Assembly (NCBI GenBank): GCA_018266105.1
Contig: JAFEBA010000013.1
Location: 1-64,000 of the forward strand
Length of the DNA stretch: 64,000 nt
Direction of reading: 5' to 3'
Origin: a bacterium
Lineage (GTDB): Bacteria; Vulcanimicrobiota; Xenobia; Xenobiales; JADMJV01
Shown here one piece after another: positions 1-9,290 of this stretch (the first letter of the stretch is position 1; each line of letters begins with the position of its first letter). The notes under the pieces are model-generated. The model did no database searches. It was given only the letters and a program-made list of their open reading frames with translations, and was not told the DNA's origin. Both the position numbers and the translations under genes were made by a program.

Positions 1-1979
1 GCTTGCGAGTGACTCGAGTGGTAGGCCACCCGTTCTGCCTGGTCTTCTCCGCGGCCCTCCAGGCTCAGCGCCAGTTGAGTGTGCCAGCCGCGCAAGCTGG
101 CTCGAGGTAGGTGGCTCTCCAGAAAGGCCCTCAGGTGGTGGGCCATCAGGTAGTGGCCCGGACCCGATTCGCGAAGCATTTGCAGCCTCAGCAGGCCATC
201 GAGCGCACCAAGAAGTTCCGAGAGAGGTTCGCTGGTTGCGCGGTGGATGTCCTCAAAGTTCAGACGCCCGCGGGCACAGGCGATGAGGAACAGGAGTTCA
301 ACCTGAAGCGGCGACAACTGGGCCAGCCGGCGCTGCAAAAGCTGGGTTAAGGTCAACTCGTCTAACTCTCGAGCCGAAACGACACCTTGCAGGCGGGTGA
401 GCTTGCGCTCTTGAGCTAGAGTCTTGAGGAGCTCCTGTGCCATCAGCGGATTACCCCCGCTGTGGATCCTGAGAAAGTCTGCCAGGCTCGGGTCCAGGCG
501 GCCGCCCACCCAGGCAGCCGCCATCAGTTGAATTTCTTCTTCCGGCATCGGCGTCATCTCCACCACCGTGCCCTGAAGTCCGAGTGACCACCACGAGCGT
601 TCATCTGCGCTGCACAGGACTCGGGGTAGTTCGCCGCGCTGGCTGAGAAGGAACCTGAGCAGGTCCAAATCTTCCTCGGCAAACAGCTCCAGGTCGTCCA
701 AAATCAGCCAACCGCCCGGGATGGTGTGGCGCAAGACGCGCACCACCGCCAAAAACAACTCCAGGCGGTCTCCTTCGCGCGCCTTGCCCAGTCGAGGCAC
801 CAGTCCAGCCAGAACGGGAGCGCTGGCCTGCAAGCCTGCCGGTAGGCCTTTGGCCAGCAGCTTATTGAGTAGCTTGGCCCAGGGTTCGAATGGGGTCTGA
901 CGCAGACCGGAAGAGCGCAGTCGAAAGGCCGGGCCCCAATCGCGAAGGCGCCGCTCCAGCGCGTCCAGAACTCGGGACTTGCCGTAGCCGCCCGCACCGA
1001 CCAGGCAGATCAATCGGCTCCTGGATTTTAGCTCCGATTCACATCGTGAGAGCAACTCGCGTCGTCCCATGAGAGGCGAGGCCAGCAGACTGAGGACCAG
1101 TTCCTTCTGGCTGTTTTGGAAAGTGCCGACCGAAAAGAGTGCTCTCCATTGCTGCAATGCCTGGGCAGCAGAAGCCGGACGGGCCGAGGGGTCCTTGCTC
1201 AGCAGGTTTTCGATCCAAGCCTGAACTCCAGCAGGGAGTGGGCCGAGAGCTTTTAGGGTCGGAGCCGGCTGCATCATGATGCTATGCAGAAGCGACATCA
1301 GCTCGCTTTGAGGAAAAGGCAGGTGACCGCTGAGCATCTCATAGACCAGCACACCCAGACTGTAGAGGTCGCTGCGCACGTCCAGTTCCATCTCTTGCAG
1401 CAATTCGGGAGCGATGTAGTGGGGGGTGCCCACCAGCGTTCCTTTATCGGTGGCGCGGCTGACCTGGTGGTGGCGAGCCAGACCCAGGTCGAGCAGTTTG
1501 GTTTCGCCCTGGGCCGTAATCAGAATGTTCTGTGGCTTCAAATCACGGTGGATGACTCCGTGTTGATGCAGGTAATCCAGGCCCTCCAGCAGAGCTTGCA
1601 CAATCTCGAACAGGCGCTGCAGCCAGCCGGTCCAGGGCATAGACTGTCGCAAGCGGGGGAGAAAAACGTCCAGCGTCTCGCCCTCTACGAACTCCATCGT
1701 GTAGTAACAGCTTTGTTCCTGGTCGTGGAGCCTGAAGACACGGACGAACAAAGGATGATGCAGTTCCTGGCAGAGGCGAAATTCGCGCCCAAAGCGGGCC
1801 CGCTCCAGCGCACCCGTCAGGTGGGGATGGAGTGCTTTGAGAGCTTGAATTTCGTTGCTGGGCAGGTGGCGAACACGATAGACCGTGCCCATTCCGCCCT
1901 TTCCAAGCACCTCCAGGATGCGGTAGTCCGAATCGATCACGGGCTGGTCTTCGACTCTTAACAGATTTGTCTTACTCAA
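1..1979 (-). CDS. Ser/Thr protein kinase fused to a STAND-type ATPase (PknK-like), C-terminus cut by window edge
   Basis: The minus frame is open from about 1979 to base 1, so about 659 residues are visible and the 3' end lies outside. The N-terminal 270 residues are a Hanks-type kinase: glycine loop GKGGMG, catalytic HRDLKPQN, DLG in place of DFG, and an APE-like IAPE. A second module follows with Walker A GAGGYGKS and Walker B LILDD, then helical sequence as in MalT/PknK-type ATPases. Such proteins sense a signal through the ATPase/helical part and phosphorylate targets. The TTG at 1979 overlaps the TGA of the upstream oxygenase gene. A GTG at 1940, next to the start of the kinase fold, is an alternative start. 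The kinase call is firm; substrate and signal are unknown. Confidence 0.85.
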   Translation of the reverse strand, partial: MSKTNLLRVEDQPVIDSDYRILEVLGKGGMGTVYRVRHLPSNEIQALKALHPHLTGALERARFGREFRLCQELHHPLFVRVFRLHDQEQSCYYTMEFVEGETLDVFLPRLRQSMPWTGWLQRLFEIVQALLEGLDYLHQHGVIHRDLKPQNILITAQGETKLLDLGLARHHQVSRATDKGTLVGTPHYIAPELLQEMELDVRSDLYSLGVLVYEMLSGHLPFPQSELMSLLHSIMMQPAPTLKALGPLPAGVQAWIENLLSKDPSARPASAAQALQQWRALFSVGTFQNSQKELVLSLLASPLMGRRELLSRCESELKSRSRLICLVGAGGYGKSRVLDALERRLRDWGPAFRLRSSGLRQTPFEPWAKLLNKLLAKGLPAGLQASAPVLAGLVPRLGKAREGDRLELFLAVVRVLRHTIPGGWLILDDLELFAEEDLDLLRFLLSQRGELPRVLCSADERSWWSLGLQGTVVEMTPMPEEEIQLMAAAWVGGRLDPSLADFLRIHSGGNPLMAQELLKTLAQERKLTRLQGVVSARELDELTLTQLLQRRLAQLSPLQVELLFLIACARGRLNFEDIHRATSEPLSELLGALDGLLRLQMLRESGPGHYLMAHHLRAFLESHLPRASLRGWHTQLALSLEGRGEDQAERVAYHSSHSQ

Positions 1980-2626
1980 TCCTCGGCAGGCCCCAGGAAT
2001 TCGGCGAATGAGCGAGTGGATTCTAGATGAAATTCTGGGATTTGGGCCAGGAGCTTGGGCTTCAGCCGGTACTGCTCGCAGACCAGCGAGACTCGTGGGC
2101 AGTCCGCCCGGCCTGGACGGGTCCAGGCCTTGACCTCGTGGTAAAGCCAGCCCGGAAATTCCACCAGGGTGTTGACTTTGGGAGAGAATCTGGCTTTGAC
2201 CAACGCGTTGCGATGAAAGACCAGTTCTCCCCCTTGAATGTCCTGAGGAATTGCCAGATAGAGCACCGAGACGCGATAGGGAAAGGGAACTTTGCTCGCC
2301 GGCGGCAGAAATGAAATCAGCGTCTTATCGGCGTGAGGTCCCACCGCGGCACCCTGGTGGATGATCAGGGGGTTCACCAGAAAAGCCTGACAATCGGGAC
2401 GCAGAACTTTTTCCAAGCAGGGACGGGCGCTGGGAAGCAGGCGCAGGAAGCGCTCTACCTGGGTACGCTGAAAGAGCACCGAGAATCCATAGGTCTGCTC
2501 AAAGCCTTGGTCAAGGTCGCTGGCGGCCAAAAACGGCGAGTTTTGAACTGCCTGGGCCAGACGTTCCAGGTCCGCCGGCTCCAGCAAATTGGGGCGCACC
2601 CGATAGGGCACCAGGAAACTGAGCAT
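1976..2626 (-). CDS. 2OG-Fe(II) oxygenase-like protein
   Basis: A 216-residue protein with the iron-binding triad of the 2-oxoglutarate/Fe(II) dioxygenase fold: H98 and D100 (GPHADK) and distal H163 (WLYHEVKAW), followed by an Arg (PRVSL, about R178) that would hold the 2OG carboxylate. The GGELVF strand between them is typical of the family. It has no signal peptide, so it is probably cytoplasmic. The 3' end overlaps the TTG start of the kinase-ATPase gene, so the two are probably co-transcribed. The substrate cannot be read from the sequence. It is divergent from the phosphatase gene at 2689, with 62 bases between them. Confidence 0.7.
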   Translation of the reverse strand: MLSFLVPYRVRPNLLEPADLERLAQAVQNSPFLAASDLDQGFEQTYGFSVLFQRTQVERFLRLLPSARPCLEKVLRPDCQAFLVNPLIIHQGAAVGPHADKTLISFLPPASKVPFPYRVSVLYLAIPQDIQGGELVFHRNALVKARFSPKVNTLVEFPGWLYHEVKAWTRPGRADCPRVSLVCEQYRLKPKLLAQIPEFHLESTRSFAEFLGPAED

Positions 2627-2688
2627 GGGCCAGACTTTGTCAGTCGCCGGGCAGGTCCCCCGGCAGCCTGGACCAAAACGGAGACTTT

Positions 2689-4203
2689 ATGAAAGCCAGA
2701 TTTGTCTTGCTGCTGGTCTTGAGCACCCTGAGTGGCGTCTGTTCCGAGCCCATGCTGGTCCAACCTTATGTGCAAAACCCCGCCCCGTCCGCAATGAGTC
2801 TGCTCTGGGTCGCTCGCTCGCCGGCTGAAGCTCAGGTGCGCTGCTGGCAAGGGGATACTCTGATCGCTCGCCGCCAGGTGGGGGGCCACGAGCCAGCCAG
2901 AGCTCTGGCCTACAGCCCTTCCGAAGTGCGTGAGTTCGGCCCCAATCAGACGGGCTACCAGCGTGAACTGCGCCTCACCGGTCTCTCCCCCGGCCAACTG
3001 TATCGTTACGAAGTCGAGCAGGACGGTCAGGTCTACTCCGGGGAGTTTCGAACCACTCCGTCGGCTGACACGCCCATCCGGTTTGTGGCCTACTCGGACA
3101 GCGAAACCGAGCCGGAGAGTCGGGGCACCAGAGTTCGCTGGGAAGACCCCGCTCGACCCGGCCAGCGCCGCGATTATTTGGTCGATCAGGATACTGGTTA
3201 TCGCGCCAATCTGACCGAGATCGAGCGCTCCAAGCCGGACTTCGTGGTGATTCCCGGCGATCTTGTGGAAACCGGTGGAGAGCAGCGAGATTGGGATGAA
3301 TTCTGGCTCTGCAACCGGCAGCTCAGCCGGAGCGTCCCGATTGTGGGTGTGCTGGGGAATCACGAATATTACGGTGGCCCGAATGACGGACGCTATGAGG
3401 AGCGTAGTAGTGAGCGAGCCGTAGCCAAGTTCCTGACCTACTTTCGCTCTCCGCCCAATGATCAGAAGCTCAAGCGGGAGCAAGGGCGCTATTTTCGAAT
3501 GGATTATGGTCCCATCAGCTTGATTGCGATCGATGGCTGCAACGGTTTGCCCCACCAGTCCGAGCGCGACTCCAACTGGCACCTGGCCAGCCAGGCTCGA
3601 CCTCAAGGTGACTTCAATCCTGGTTCCCAACAATACCTCTGGCTGGAGCAGCAATTGCGACAAGCTCAGAAGCGCTCCCACTTCACGTTCGTGTGCTTTC
3701 ACCACTGCCCATACTCCAGCGGGCTACACGCTTTCCCACCCGGTCAGGGAGATGATCATGACCGCCAGTCAGTGCTTCCCCTGCGGGTACTGACTCCGTT
3801 GTTTATGCGCTACGGCGTGGACGCTCTGTTATGTGGCCACGACGAGATGATGGAGCGCTCCGAGCTGTCTGGCGAAGAAATCACCCCGGACGGAGAACGC
3901 CGGCCCCACAAGCTGGAGATTTATGATGTGGGCATCGGCGGAGACGGTCTACGCGGGCCGGAGATTGCCAATCCCTGGCGGAAGTTCCTGGCTCATAGCG
4001 ACTGCCCTGAAGTCTGGAAAGACGGTCGCCTGCTGGAAGGAGGCAAACACTATGGCCATCTGCAGGTGGATGTCAGCCCGGTGAATGGGCGGTGGCAGGC
4101 TCGATTCACGCCCGTCTACCTGCTACCGGTTCAGGATGGTCGAGAATGGCGATTTGAACGACGCCTTTACCCGGACCCGTTGATTCTACTAGAGGGGGAG
4201 TAA
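2689..4203 (+). CDS. Exported purple-acid-phosphatase-like metallophosphoesterase
   Basis: A 504-residue protein with a Sec signal peptide (KxR then a hydrophobic core). A fibronectin-like N-terminal domain (to about residue 125) precedes a calcineurin-type metallophosphoesterase domain. The metal-binding blocks are visible in order: YSDSE, PGDLVE, GNHEYY, FHHCPY and GHDE. This is the arrangement of purple acid phosphatases, which hydrolyse phosphomonoesters or diesters outside the cytoplasm. The ATG at 2689 has a CGGAGA ribosome site about 7 bases upstream. It is followed after 16 bases by a nucleotide-carrier gene, so the pair could act in scavenging nucleotides or phosphate (inference). 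Confidence 0.85.
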   Translation: MKARFVLLLVLSTLSGVCSEPMLVQPYVQNPAPSAMSLLWVARSPAEAQVRCWQGDTLIARRQVGGHEPARALAYSPSEVREFGPNQTGYQRELRLTGLSPGQLYRYEVEQDGQVYSGEFRTTPSADTPIRFVAYSDSETEPESRGTRVRWEDPARPGQRRDYLVDQDTGYRANLTEIERSKPDFVVIPGDLVETGGEQRDWDEFWLCNRQLSRSVPIVGVLGNHEYYGGPNDGRYEERSSERAVAKFLTYFRSPPNDQKLKREQGRYFRMDYGPISLIAIDGCNGLPHQSERDSNWHLASQARPQGDFNPGSQQYLWLEQQLRQAQKRSHFTFVCFHHCPYSSGLHAFPPGQGDDHDRQSVLPLRVLTPLFMRYGVDALLCGHDEMMERSELSGEEITPDGERRPHKLEIYDVGIGGDGLRGPEIANPWRKFLAHSDCPEVWKDGRLLEGGKHYGHLQVDVSPVNGRWQARFTPVYLLPVQDGREWRFERRLYPDPLILLEGE

Positions 4204-4219
4204 AGATTCTCGCGTATCT

Positions 4220-5521
4220 GTGGTGGTGCGCCGCTGGTTGTCCGAGTTCTGGGATATCGCCCCTTTAGGGCTGAGCTTTGGGTGCGCCCTGGGTTGCTAC
4301 TGGATGCTGCGCACCATGAAGAATGCGCTCTTCATGGAACTGGTGGGGCCCCACTACCTGCCTCAGGCCAAGCTGGCCTCCATGGTCTTTCTGCTGGTGA
4401 CTCTGGTCCTTTATGGCAAAGGCGTGGACTGGCTGGGAAAGCGCCGTCTGTTGGCGGCCCTCTACGCTCTTTACGCCGCGCTGTTCGCGGTCATGACTTA
4501 CTTTTTCCAACAGGGGGCGCAGAGTCACCACCTGACCCTGGGCTGGGGGTTCTACCTGAGCATAGAATCCTTCGGATCTCTTGGTATCTCTCACCTCTGG
4601 TCGCTGGCCGTCAATGCGACTTCCGACCCGCAAGTGGCGGCTCGTCGATTCCCCATGCTGGCGGTGGGCGGTCAGATCGGAGCCTGCACCTGCACCTTTT
4701 TGCTGGCGCGTTCCGCCGAACACGGGCAACTGGTGCCACTACTGTACCTGGCCGTCGTCCTCATCGCCGTCGCGCCCATGCTGACTTTCTATTGGCTGCA
4801 GAGCAACCACATTCCGGATGAGGTGGGGGAGCCTGAAGCGGAACCTGGTGCACTGGGCTCCTCATCTGGCCATCGCCAGGAGACCGGCCTGTGGGAAGGA
4901 TTGAGGCTGGTGATGACCCGACCGTATCTGGTGGCGATCCTGTGGAGCGTGGTCGCCTATGAACTGGTGGGCACCTACCTGGACTACCAGATGAACTCCA
5001 AGGCCCACGAAACCCTGGTTTCTCTGGAGAAGGTCACCGCTTTTCTGGCTACCTACGGCTTTGCGGCCAATCTGCTCTCTTTTGTTTTCGCTTTGACCGG
5101 GACCAGCTGGCTGGTGCGCCACTGGGGGTTATCACGCTGCCTGGTGATCTATCCGGTGTTGCTCTGTCTGGTGGTCTTGGGGGCGGCCAACTGGCCGACG
5201 CTTTGGGTTTTCTTCAGTGCCCAAATCGCCCTTAAGGGAGCCGCTTACGGGTTTAACAAACCTTGTCTGGAGCTGGTATATGTGCCGACCAGCGACGATA
5301 TCCAGTTCAAAGCCAAGAGCTGGATCGATACGGCCGGCAGCCGCGGCGGCAAGGCGCTCGGTTCGGTGATGAATGCCAATCTGCTGCATTACGCTCCCGG
5401 TCTTCTGATTTGGGGGGGAGCGACAATCTGTCTGATCTTTCTGAGCATCTGGATTCCTGTCTCCCGGACTCTGGGGCGTCTTTACGAGCAACTTCTGGCT
5501 CGAGGTGAGAAACTGACCTAG
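4220..5521 (+). CDS. ADP/ATP-carrier-type nucleotide translocase (NTT/TLC family) homologue
   Basis: A 433-residue polytopic membrane protein with about 10-12 hydrophobic segments. The late block around VPTSDDIQFKAKSWIDT matches the signature region of plastid/rickettsial/chlamydial nucleotide transporters (VPTS-DIKFKAKSWID), and an early LRTMKNALF fits the family too. Classical members exchange ATP for ADP, but homologues in other bacteria move other nucleotides or serve unknown roles. The gene starts at the first of three consecutive GTG codons, 16 bases after the phosphatase stop, so it is probably co-transcribed. Substrate and direction are unknown. Confidence 0.75.
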   Translation: MVVRRWLSEFWDIAPLGLSFGCALGCYWMLRTMKNALFMELVGPHYLPQAKLASMVFLLVTLVLYGKGVDWLGKRRLLAALYALYAALFAVMTYFFQQGAQSHHLTLGWGFYLSIESFGSLGISHLWSLAVNATSDPQVAARRFPMLAVGGQIGACTCTFLLARSAEHGQLVPLLYLAVVLIAVAPMLTFYWLQSNHIPDEVGEPEAEPGALGSSSGHRQETGLWEGLRLVMTRPYLVAILWSVVAYELVGTYLDYQMNSKAHETLVSLEKVTAFLATYGFAANLLSFVFALTGTSWLVRHWGLSRCLVIYPVLLCLVVLGAANWPTLWVFFSAQIALKGAAYGFNKPCLELVYVPTSDDIQFKAKSWIDTAGSRGGKALGSVMNANLLHYAPGLLIWGGATICLIFLSIWIPVSRTLGRLYEQLLARGEKLT

Positions 5522-5595
5522 ATTTTTGGGGTGGAAAGATAAGAGTTTAGAAAGCGACGTCGAAAAGGAACCTGTCCTGGAGGTACCGCCGGTCA

Positions 5596-7407
5596 ATGCA
5601 TTGTCCCGCCTGCAACAAAGATTTTAGCCCGGTGCATAGCCGTTGTCCTGATTGCAATGGTTGGTTGCGCACGGCCAAGTCCAGTTCGGCTAATTCCAGG
5701 CCCAGTGGCAGTGTGGCCGTGCCCGGCGGGCTGGCCGCACCCACGGAACCATCAACCCAGCGAGTGAATGCCGCCAGCGTCGGGGTAGCCCTGCCTAGCC
5801 GTCCGACCAATAAACCTGCCAACCCGCCGGCCGCTCCGCCGGCTCCGGCCGCTCGAGCCGGAGCGGGACTGGGAGGAGACTGGGGGCCTACAGAGTCGCC
5901 CGCTCCCGCTTTGGGCGCTTCCCAGCCCGTGGCCGCCCCCCGTGTAGCTGCCGAAGACAATTCCTTCGGTGGGCGCGGCGGATTGGGTTCCGGTTGGGAA
6001 TCCTCCGGAAGTTTTGCCGCTCCCACACCTGTCCCTCCGCCGGCTTCCAGTCAGTGGGGGGGAGACGGAATGGCCACCGGTCGGCTGGCTCCCCCTGCTC
6101 CGCCGTCTCCTCCACCAGCTTCCGGGGGCTGGGGCAACGGTGTAAGCGGCGGACCCGCGGCCTCAGGCGGGTGGGGGGCTCCCGCCGCCCCTCATGGCCT
6201 GGGTAGCCCTCCCTCCAACGGCGGCTGGGGAGCTCCCGCAGGAGGCCTGGGGGGCGGTCCAGCCGCTCCGGGCGGTCCGGGTCTGGGTGGTGGTTTGGGA
6301 GGTCCTCCTTCGGCCAGCAGTTGGGGCGCCCCCGCAGCTCCCAGCGGACCTGCTACAGGTGGCGGGGGGGGCTGGTTGGGTGATGGCGGAGGAGGCTCTC
6401 CCTACGCTCCTCCGGCCAACAAGAGCAGCGAAAGTTGGCTGGGTGGCGGGGAGGCGCCGGCTGCCCCCAGTTCTCTGGCTCCTCCGGCCGCATCGGAGAT
6501 GCCTCTGGAGTTACCAGACCACACCGTGGCCGTGGATCTCGGGACGCCCTGGGAAGAAGATGAGGCCAGCAGTCCGGGTTCCAGCAACAAGATGACCTTT
6601 ATGATTCTGGGTTGTCTTGTGCTGGGTCTGACGGTTTTTTCGGCTTATTTGTTCTGGCAAAACAGCCAGTTGCATCAGAAACCGGCTGCTCCTACGGTCG
6701 ACAAGGGCGCGACTTCATTCAAGTTGGGTGAGGACACCTGGAAGAAGGCTCAGGCTGATTTCAATGCCGGGCGCTACGAAGAAGCTCAGGCCTCAGCCGA
6801 GTTGGCTCGAGACTTGCTGGTGCCCCTGAAGGGCTACCCTAAAGCCAAGCAGGTGAACGCTTTCTATAACAAGGCCACGGTTCGGCTGGCTCAGTCCCTG
6901 TTTGAACAAGCCAGACGCGCCAACGCGGCCCACGAGACGAATCAGGCGATTGCGTTGTGTACTCAGGCTGCAACGATGTATGCCAAAGTCAAGGGCACAG
7001 CCAAGCTGCAGGCTCAGGCATATGCCTATGAAGCTGGTATCTATCGGCAGATTGGCGATTCTACTGCGGCCGAGGCCAGCTACAAAAAGGCTCATAGCCT
7101 GAATCCGAGCGGTGGGTATGCCAGTGAGGCACGCCAGGTGCATGCCTCCTCAGCACCTGTTCCCGTGGCTCCTCCGCCTCCGGCTGACGCGCCGCCTGCG
7201 CCTGTGGAGCAACCCAGTGTGGGTGACGGCGGCGCTTACCCGACCGGGCAACACGGTGGGGGTTATCGTCCTTCCGCTCCGGCTCCGGCTCCAGCCGCTA
7301 TTCCCTCCGGACCGGCCCCGAAACCCCGGCCCGTCAATACCTACGTGCCACCGCCCAAGAGGCAGCCTTCAAGACCGAGCGATCAGCTCCCAACCTATAA
7401 TCACTGA
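5596..7407 (+). CDS. Zinc-ribbon, low-complexity, single-TM protein with a TPR-like periplasmic part
   Basis: A 603-residue protein with four visible parts. There is an N-terminal zinc ribbon with Cys at 3, 6, 17 and 20 (CPAC...CPDC). Next comes a long Gly/Pro/Ala/Trp-rich disordered segment to about residue 325, then one membrane helix at about 334-354. The last part is a helical, TPR-like domain (about 370-500) ending in a Pro-rich tail. The topology suggests a cytosolic ribbon and linker with the repeats outside. No enzyme motif is visible. It may be a scaffold or assembly protein, but the function is unknown. The ATG at 5596 is the only sensible start, because the Cys pairs begin immediately after it. 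Confidence 0.7.
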   Translation: MHCPACNKDFSPVHSRCPDCNGWLRTAKSSSANSRPSGSVAVPGGLAAPTEPSTQRVNAASVGVALPSRPTNKPANPPAAPPAPAARAGAGLGGDWGPTESPAPALGASQPVAAPRVAAEDNSFGGRGGLGSGWESSGSFAAPTPVPPPASSQWGGDGMATGRLAPPAPPSPPPASGGWGNGVSGGPAASGGWGAPAAPHGLGSPPSNGGWGAPAGGLGGGPAAPGGPGLGGGLGGPPSASSWGAPAAPSGPATGGGGGWLGDGGGGSPYAPPANKSSESWLGGGEAPAAPSSLAPPAASEMPLELPDHTVAVDLGTPWEEDEASSPGSSNKMTFMILGCLVLGLTVFSAYLFWQNSQLHQKPAAPTVDKGATSFKLGEDTWKKAQADFNAGRYEEAQASAELARDLLVPLKGYPKAKQVNAFYNKATVRLAQSLFEQARRANAAHETNQAIALCTQAATMYAKVKGTAKLQAQAYAYEAGIYRQIGDSTAAEASYKKAHSLNPSGGYASEARQVHASSAPVPVAPPPPADAPPAPVEQPSVGDGGAYPTGQHGGGYRPSAPAPAPAAIPSGPAPKPRPVNTYVPPPKRQPSRPSDQLPTYNH

Positions 7408-7462
7408 GTCCACCTTGGGGTTGGCACCAGGAATCCTGGTGTGAGGGTCACAAGGGAATTAG

Positions 7463-9238
7463 GTGGGACTGGCTGGCGATTTATGCTTGATGGTGCTGGC
7501 AGCCTGGCTGGCCGGGCTGATCAGTCACTTTCTTCGCTTGCCATTGGTGCTGGGCTACATTGCCGCCGGGGTTGCCGTCAGTCCCTATACCTGGGGCCCC
7601 CACGTGGTCGCCCACGAGGAAGTCGAAATGCTGGCCGACGTGGGCGTGGCCTTGCTGCTTTTTACGGTCGGCCTTGAGTTTCCATTGCCCAAGCTTTCCC
7701 AGGTGGGGAAGGTGGCATTGCTGGGCACTCCGCTCCAGGTTCTGTTGACCATTGGTTGGGGCACCCTGCTGGGAAAATTCTGCGGTTGGCCCACCAGCCA
7801 GGGGGTCTGGTTGGGCTCGCTGCTGGCCCTGTCCTCAACGACCGTGGTGCTGCGCTGCTTGAATCAGAATGGTGTGCTCAACACGCTTTCCAGCCAGGTT
7901 ATGATTGGCATTTTGGTGGTGCAAGATCTCTGTTCGGTGCCGATCTTGCTGATTCTGCCTCAGCAAGGCCCGTTCAGCAAGGTTTTCAGAACAGTGTTGA
8001 TCGGCGTCTTGTTCGTGGCCTTCTGGCTCTGGTTTGGAAAGGTTTTGCTCCCCCGGGCCTTGCGCGCTCTGGCTCGACAAAAAAATAGAGAGCTTTTCGC
8101 TTTGACCACCCTGGCTTTTGGTCTTGGAATCGGCTACAGCGCCAATCTTCTGGGGCTATCCCTGGCCTTTGGAGCTTTTCTGGCCGGGTTGGTTCTGGCC
8201 GAATCAGACTATGCTCATCAGGCTCTTTCCGACGTCGGCCCGCTTCGCGACCTGTTCACTTTGATTTTTTTTGGTTCGGTGGGAATGCTGATCGAGCCTC
8301 GCTGGGTCTGGGAGCACCTGGGCCTGTTGGTTCCCCTGATTTTCATGGCCTGGCTGGGCAAAGGCACGATTCTGGCCCTGATTGTGCGCGGCTTTGGCTA
8401 TGCCAATGTGGTGCCCTGGGCCAGTGCCCTCTATCTGGGGCAGATGGGGGAGTTAGCCTTTGTGATTGCCCGATTGGGAGTGCAGCAGGGGAGCATCCCC
8501 GAGTTGACCTACAAGGTTTTGATTACAATCGCGGCAGTCAGTATGACTCTGACCCCTCTGGTGGCACCCTGGACTCAACCGATCTATACGCTCTGGCGCA
8601 GGGTCCGGCCGAAGACGGTGGACACGCTTAAACCGAACCTGACCACCACTCTCCAAGACCATACCATTGTGTGCGGCTACGGCCGGGTGGGCAGGGTGGT
8701 GGCCTCCACCCTGCGAGCCCTGGAAATGCCCTTTTTGATCACCGAGATCGACGAGGCCAGTCTGCGCAAAGCCGAGCGCGATGGCCATCAGGTTCTCTTC
8801 GGCGATCCTTATGCCATCGCGGTCCTTGAGGCTGCCAATCTGCACCATGCGCGCAACGTGATTTTGACTTTTGCCGATATCCTCTCGGCCGAGCTGGCCG
8901 TGCGGGCCATTCAGAGCCTGAAGCCAGACGCGCACATTTTGGCCCGAGCTCAGGGGCAGAGCGACCTGGAGAAATTGTGCTCGATGGGGGTTGGGCGAGT
9001 GGTGGTGGCGGAGATGGAAGGGGCCCTGGAGATGGTGCACCAGTGTCTCGACCAGCTGGGTCTCTCCACCCTGGACACTCAAAAGTTTCTGGAGCACATC
9101 CGAAGGCAACACTACCATCCCCTCAGCAGTCAGGCTCAGGATGAGGCTCTGAATCGACTACGAGAGACCCTGCGCAAGAGCCGCGACGATGGAGAGAGCC
9201 TCCAGGCCGGTGGTGGCCTGGACCCTGGCAGGGATTAA
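7463..9238 (+). CDS. CPA2-family cation:proton antiporter with RCK (TrkA-N) domain, KefB-like
   Basis: A 591-residue protein. The first 380 residues are a 12-13-helix CPA2 antiporter with conserved segments such as [16 protein letters not shown] and [17 protein letters not shown] Rossmann-type RCK domain starts near residue 400 ([12 protein letters not shown], then an acidic ITEIDE) and is expected to bind NAD(H) or nucleotides and gate transport. The family exchanges K+ or Na+ for protons at the inner membrane. It starts at GTG 7463 with an AAGGGA site 6 bases upstream. No KefF/KefG ancillary gene is adjacent, and glutathione gating is not shown. Confidence 0.85.
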   Translation: MGLAGDLCLMVLAAWLAGLISHFLRLPLVLGYIAAGVAVSPYTWGPHVVAHEEVEMLADVGVALLLFTVGLEFPLPKLSQVGKVALLGTPLQVLLTIGWGTLLGKFCGWPTSQGVWLGSLLALSSTTVVLRCLNQNGVLNTLSSQVMIGILVVQDLCSVPILLILPQQGPFSKVFRTVLIGVLFVAFWLWFGKVLLPRALRALARQKNRELFALTTLAFGLGIGYSANLLGLSLAFGAFLAGLVLAESDYAHQALSDVGPLRDLFTLIFFGSVGMLIEPRWVWEHLGLLVPLIFMAWLGKGTILALIVRGFGYANVVPWASALYLGQMGELAFVIARLGVQQGSIPELTYKVLITIAAVSMTLTPLVAPWTQPIYTLWRRVRPKTVDTLKPNLTTTLQDHTIVCGYGRVGRVVASTLRALEMPFLITEIDEASLRKAERDGHQVLFGDPYAIAVLEAANLHHARNVILTFADILSAELAVRAIQSLKPDAHILARAQGQSDLEKLCSMGVGRVVVAEMEGALEMVHQCLDQLGLSTLDTQKFLEHIRRQHYHPLSSQAQDEALNRLRETLRKSRDDGESLQAGGGLDPGRD

Positions 9239-9290
9239 CCTGGCGGGGCTGCGAATTCACGGCCACAACGTTTTTCAAGGAGACATTCTC

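Noticed and set aside
1284..1961. Plus-strand frame of 225 codons
   Set aside because: It is antisense to the kinase domain, whose HRDLKPQN and other motifs are on the minus strand.
2455..3705. Long minus-strand frame (416 codons) opposite the phosphatase gene
   Set aside because: It is the antisense shadow of a gene with clear metallophosphoesterase motifs and joins the oxygenase in another frame; its translation has no recognisable domain.
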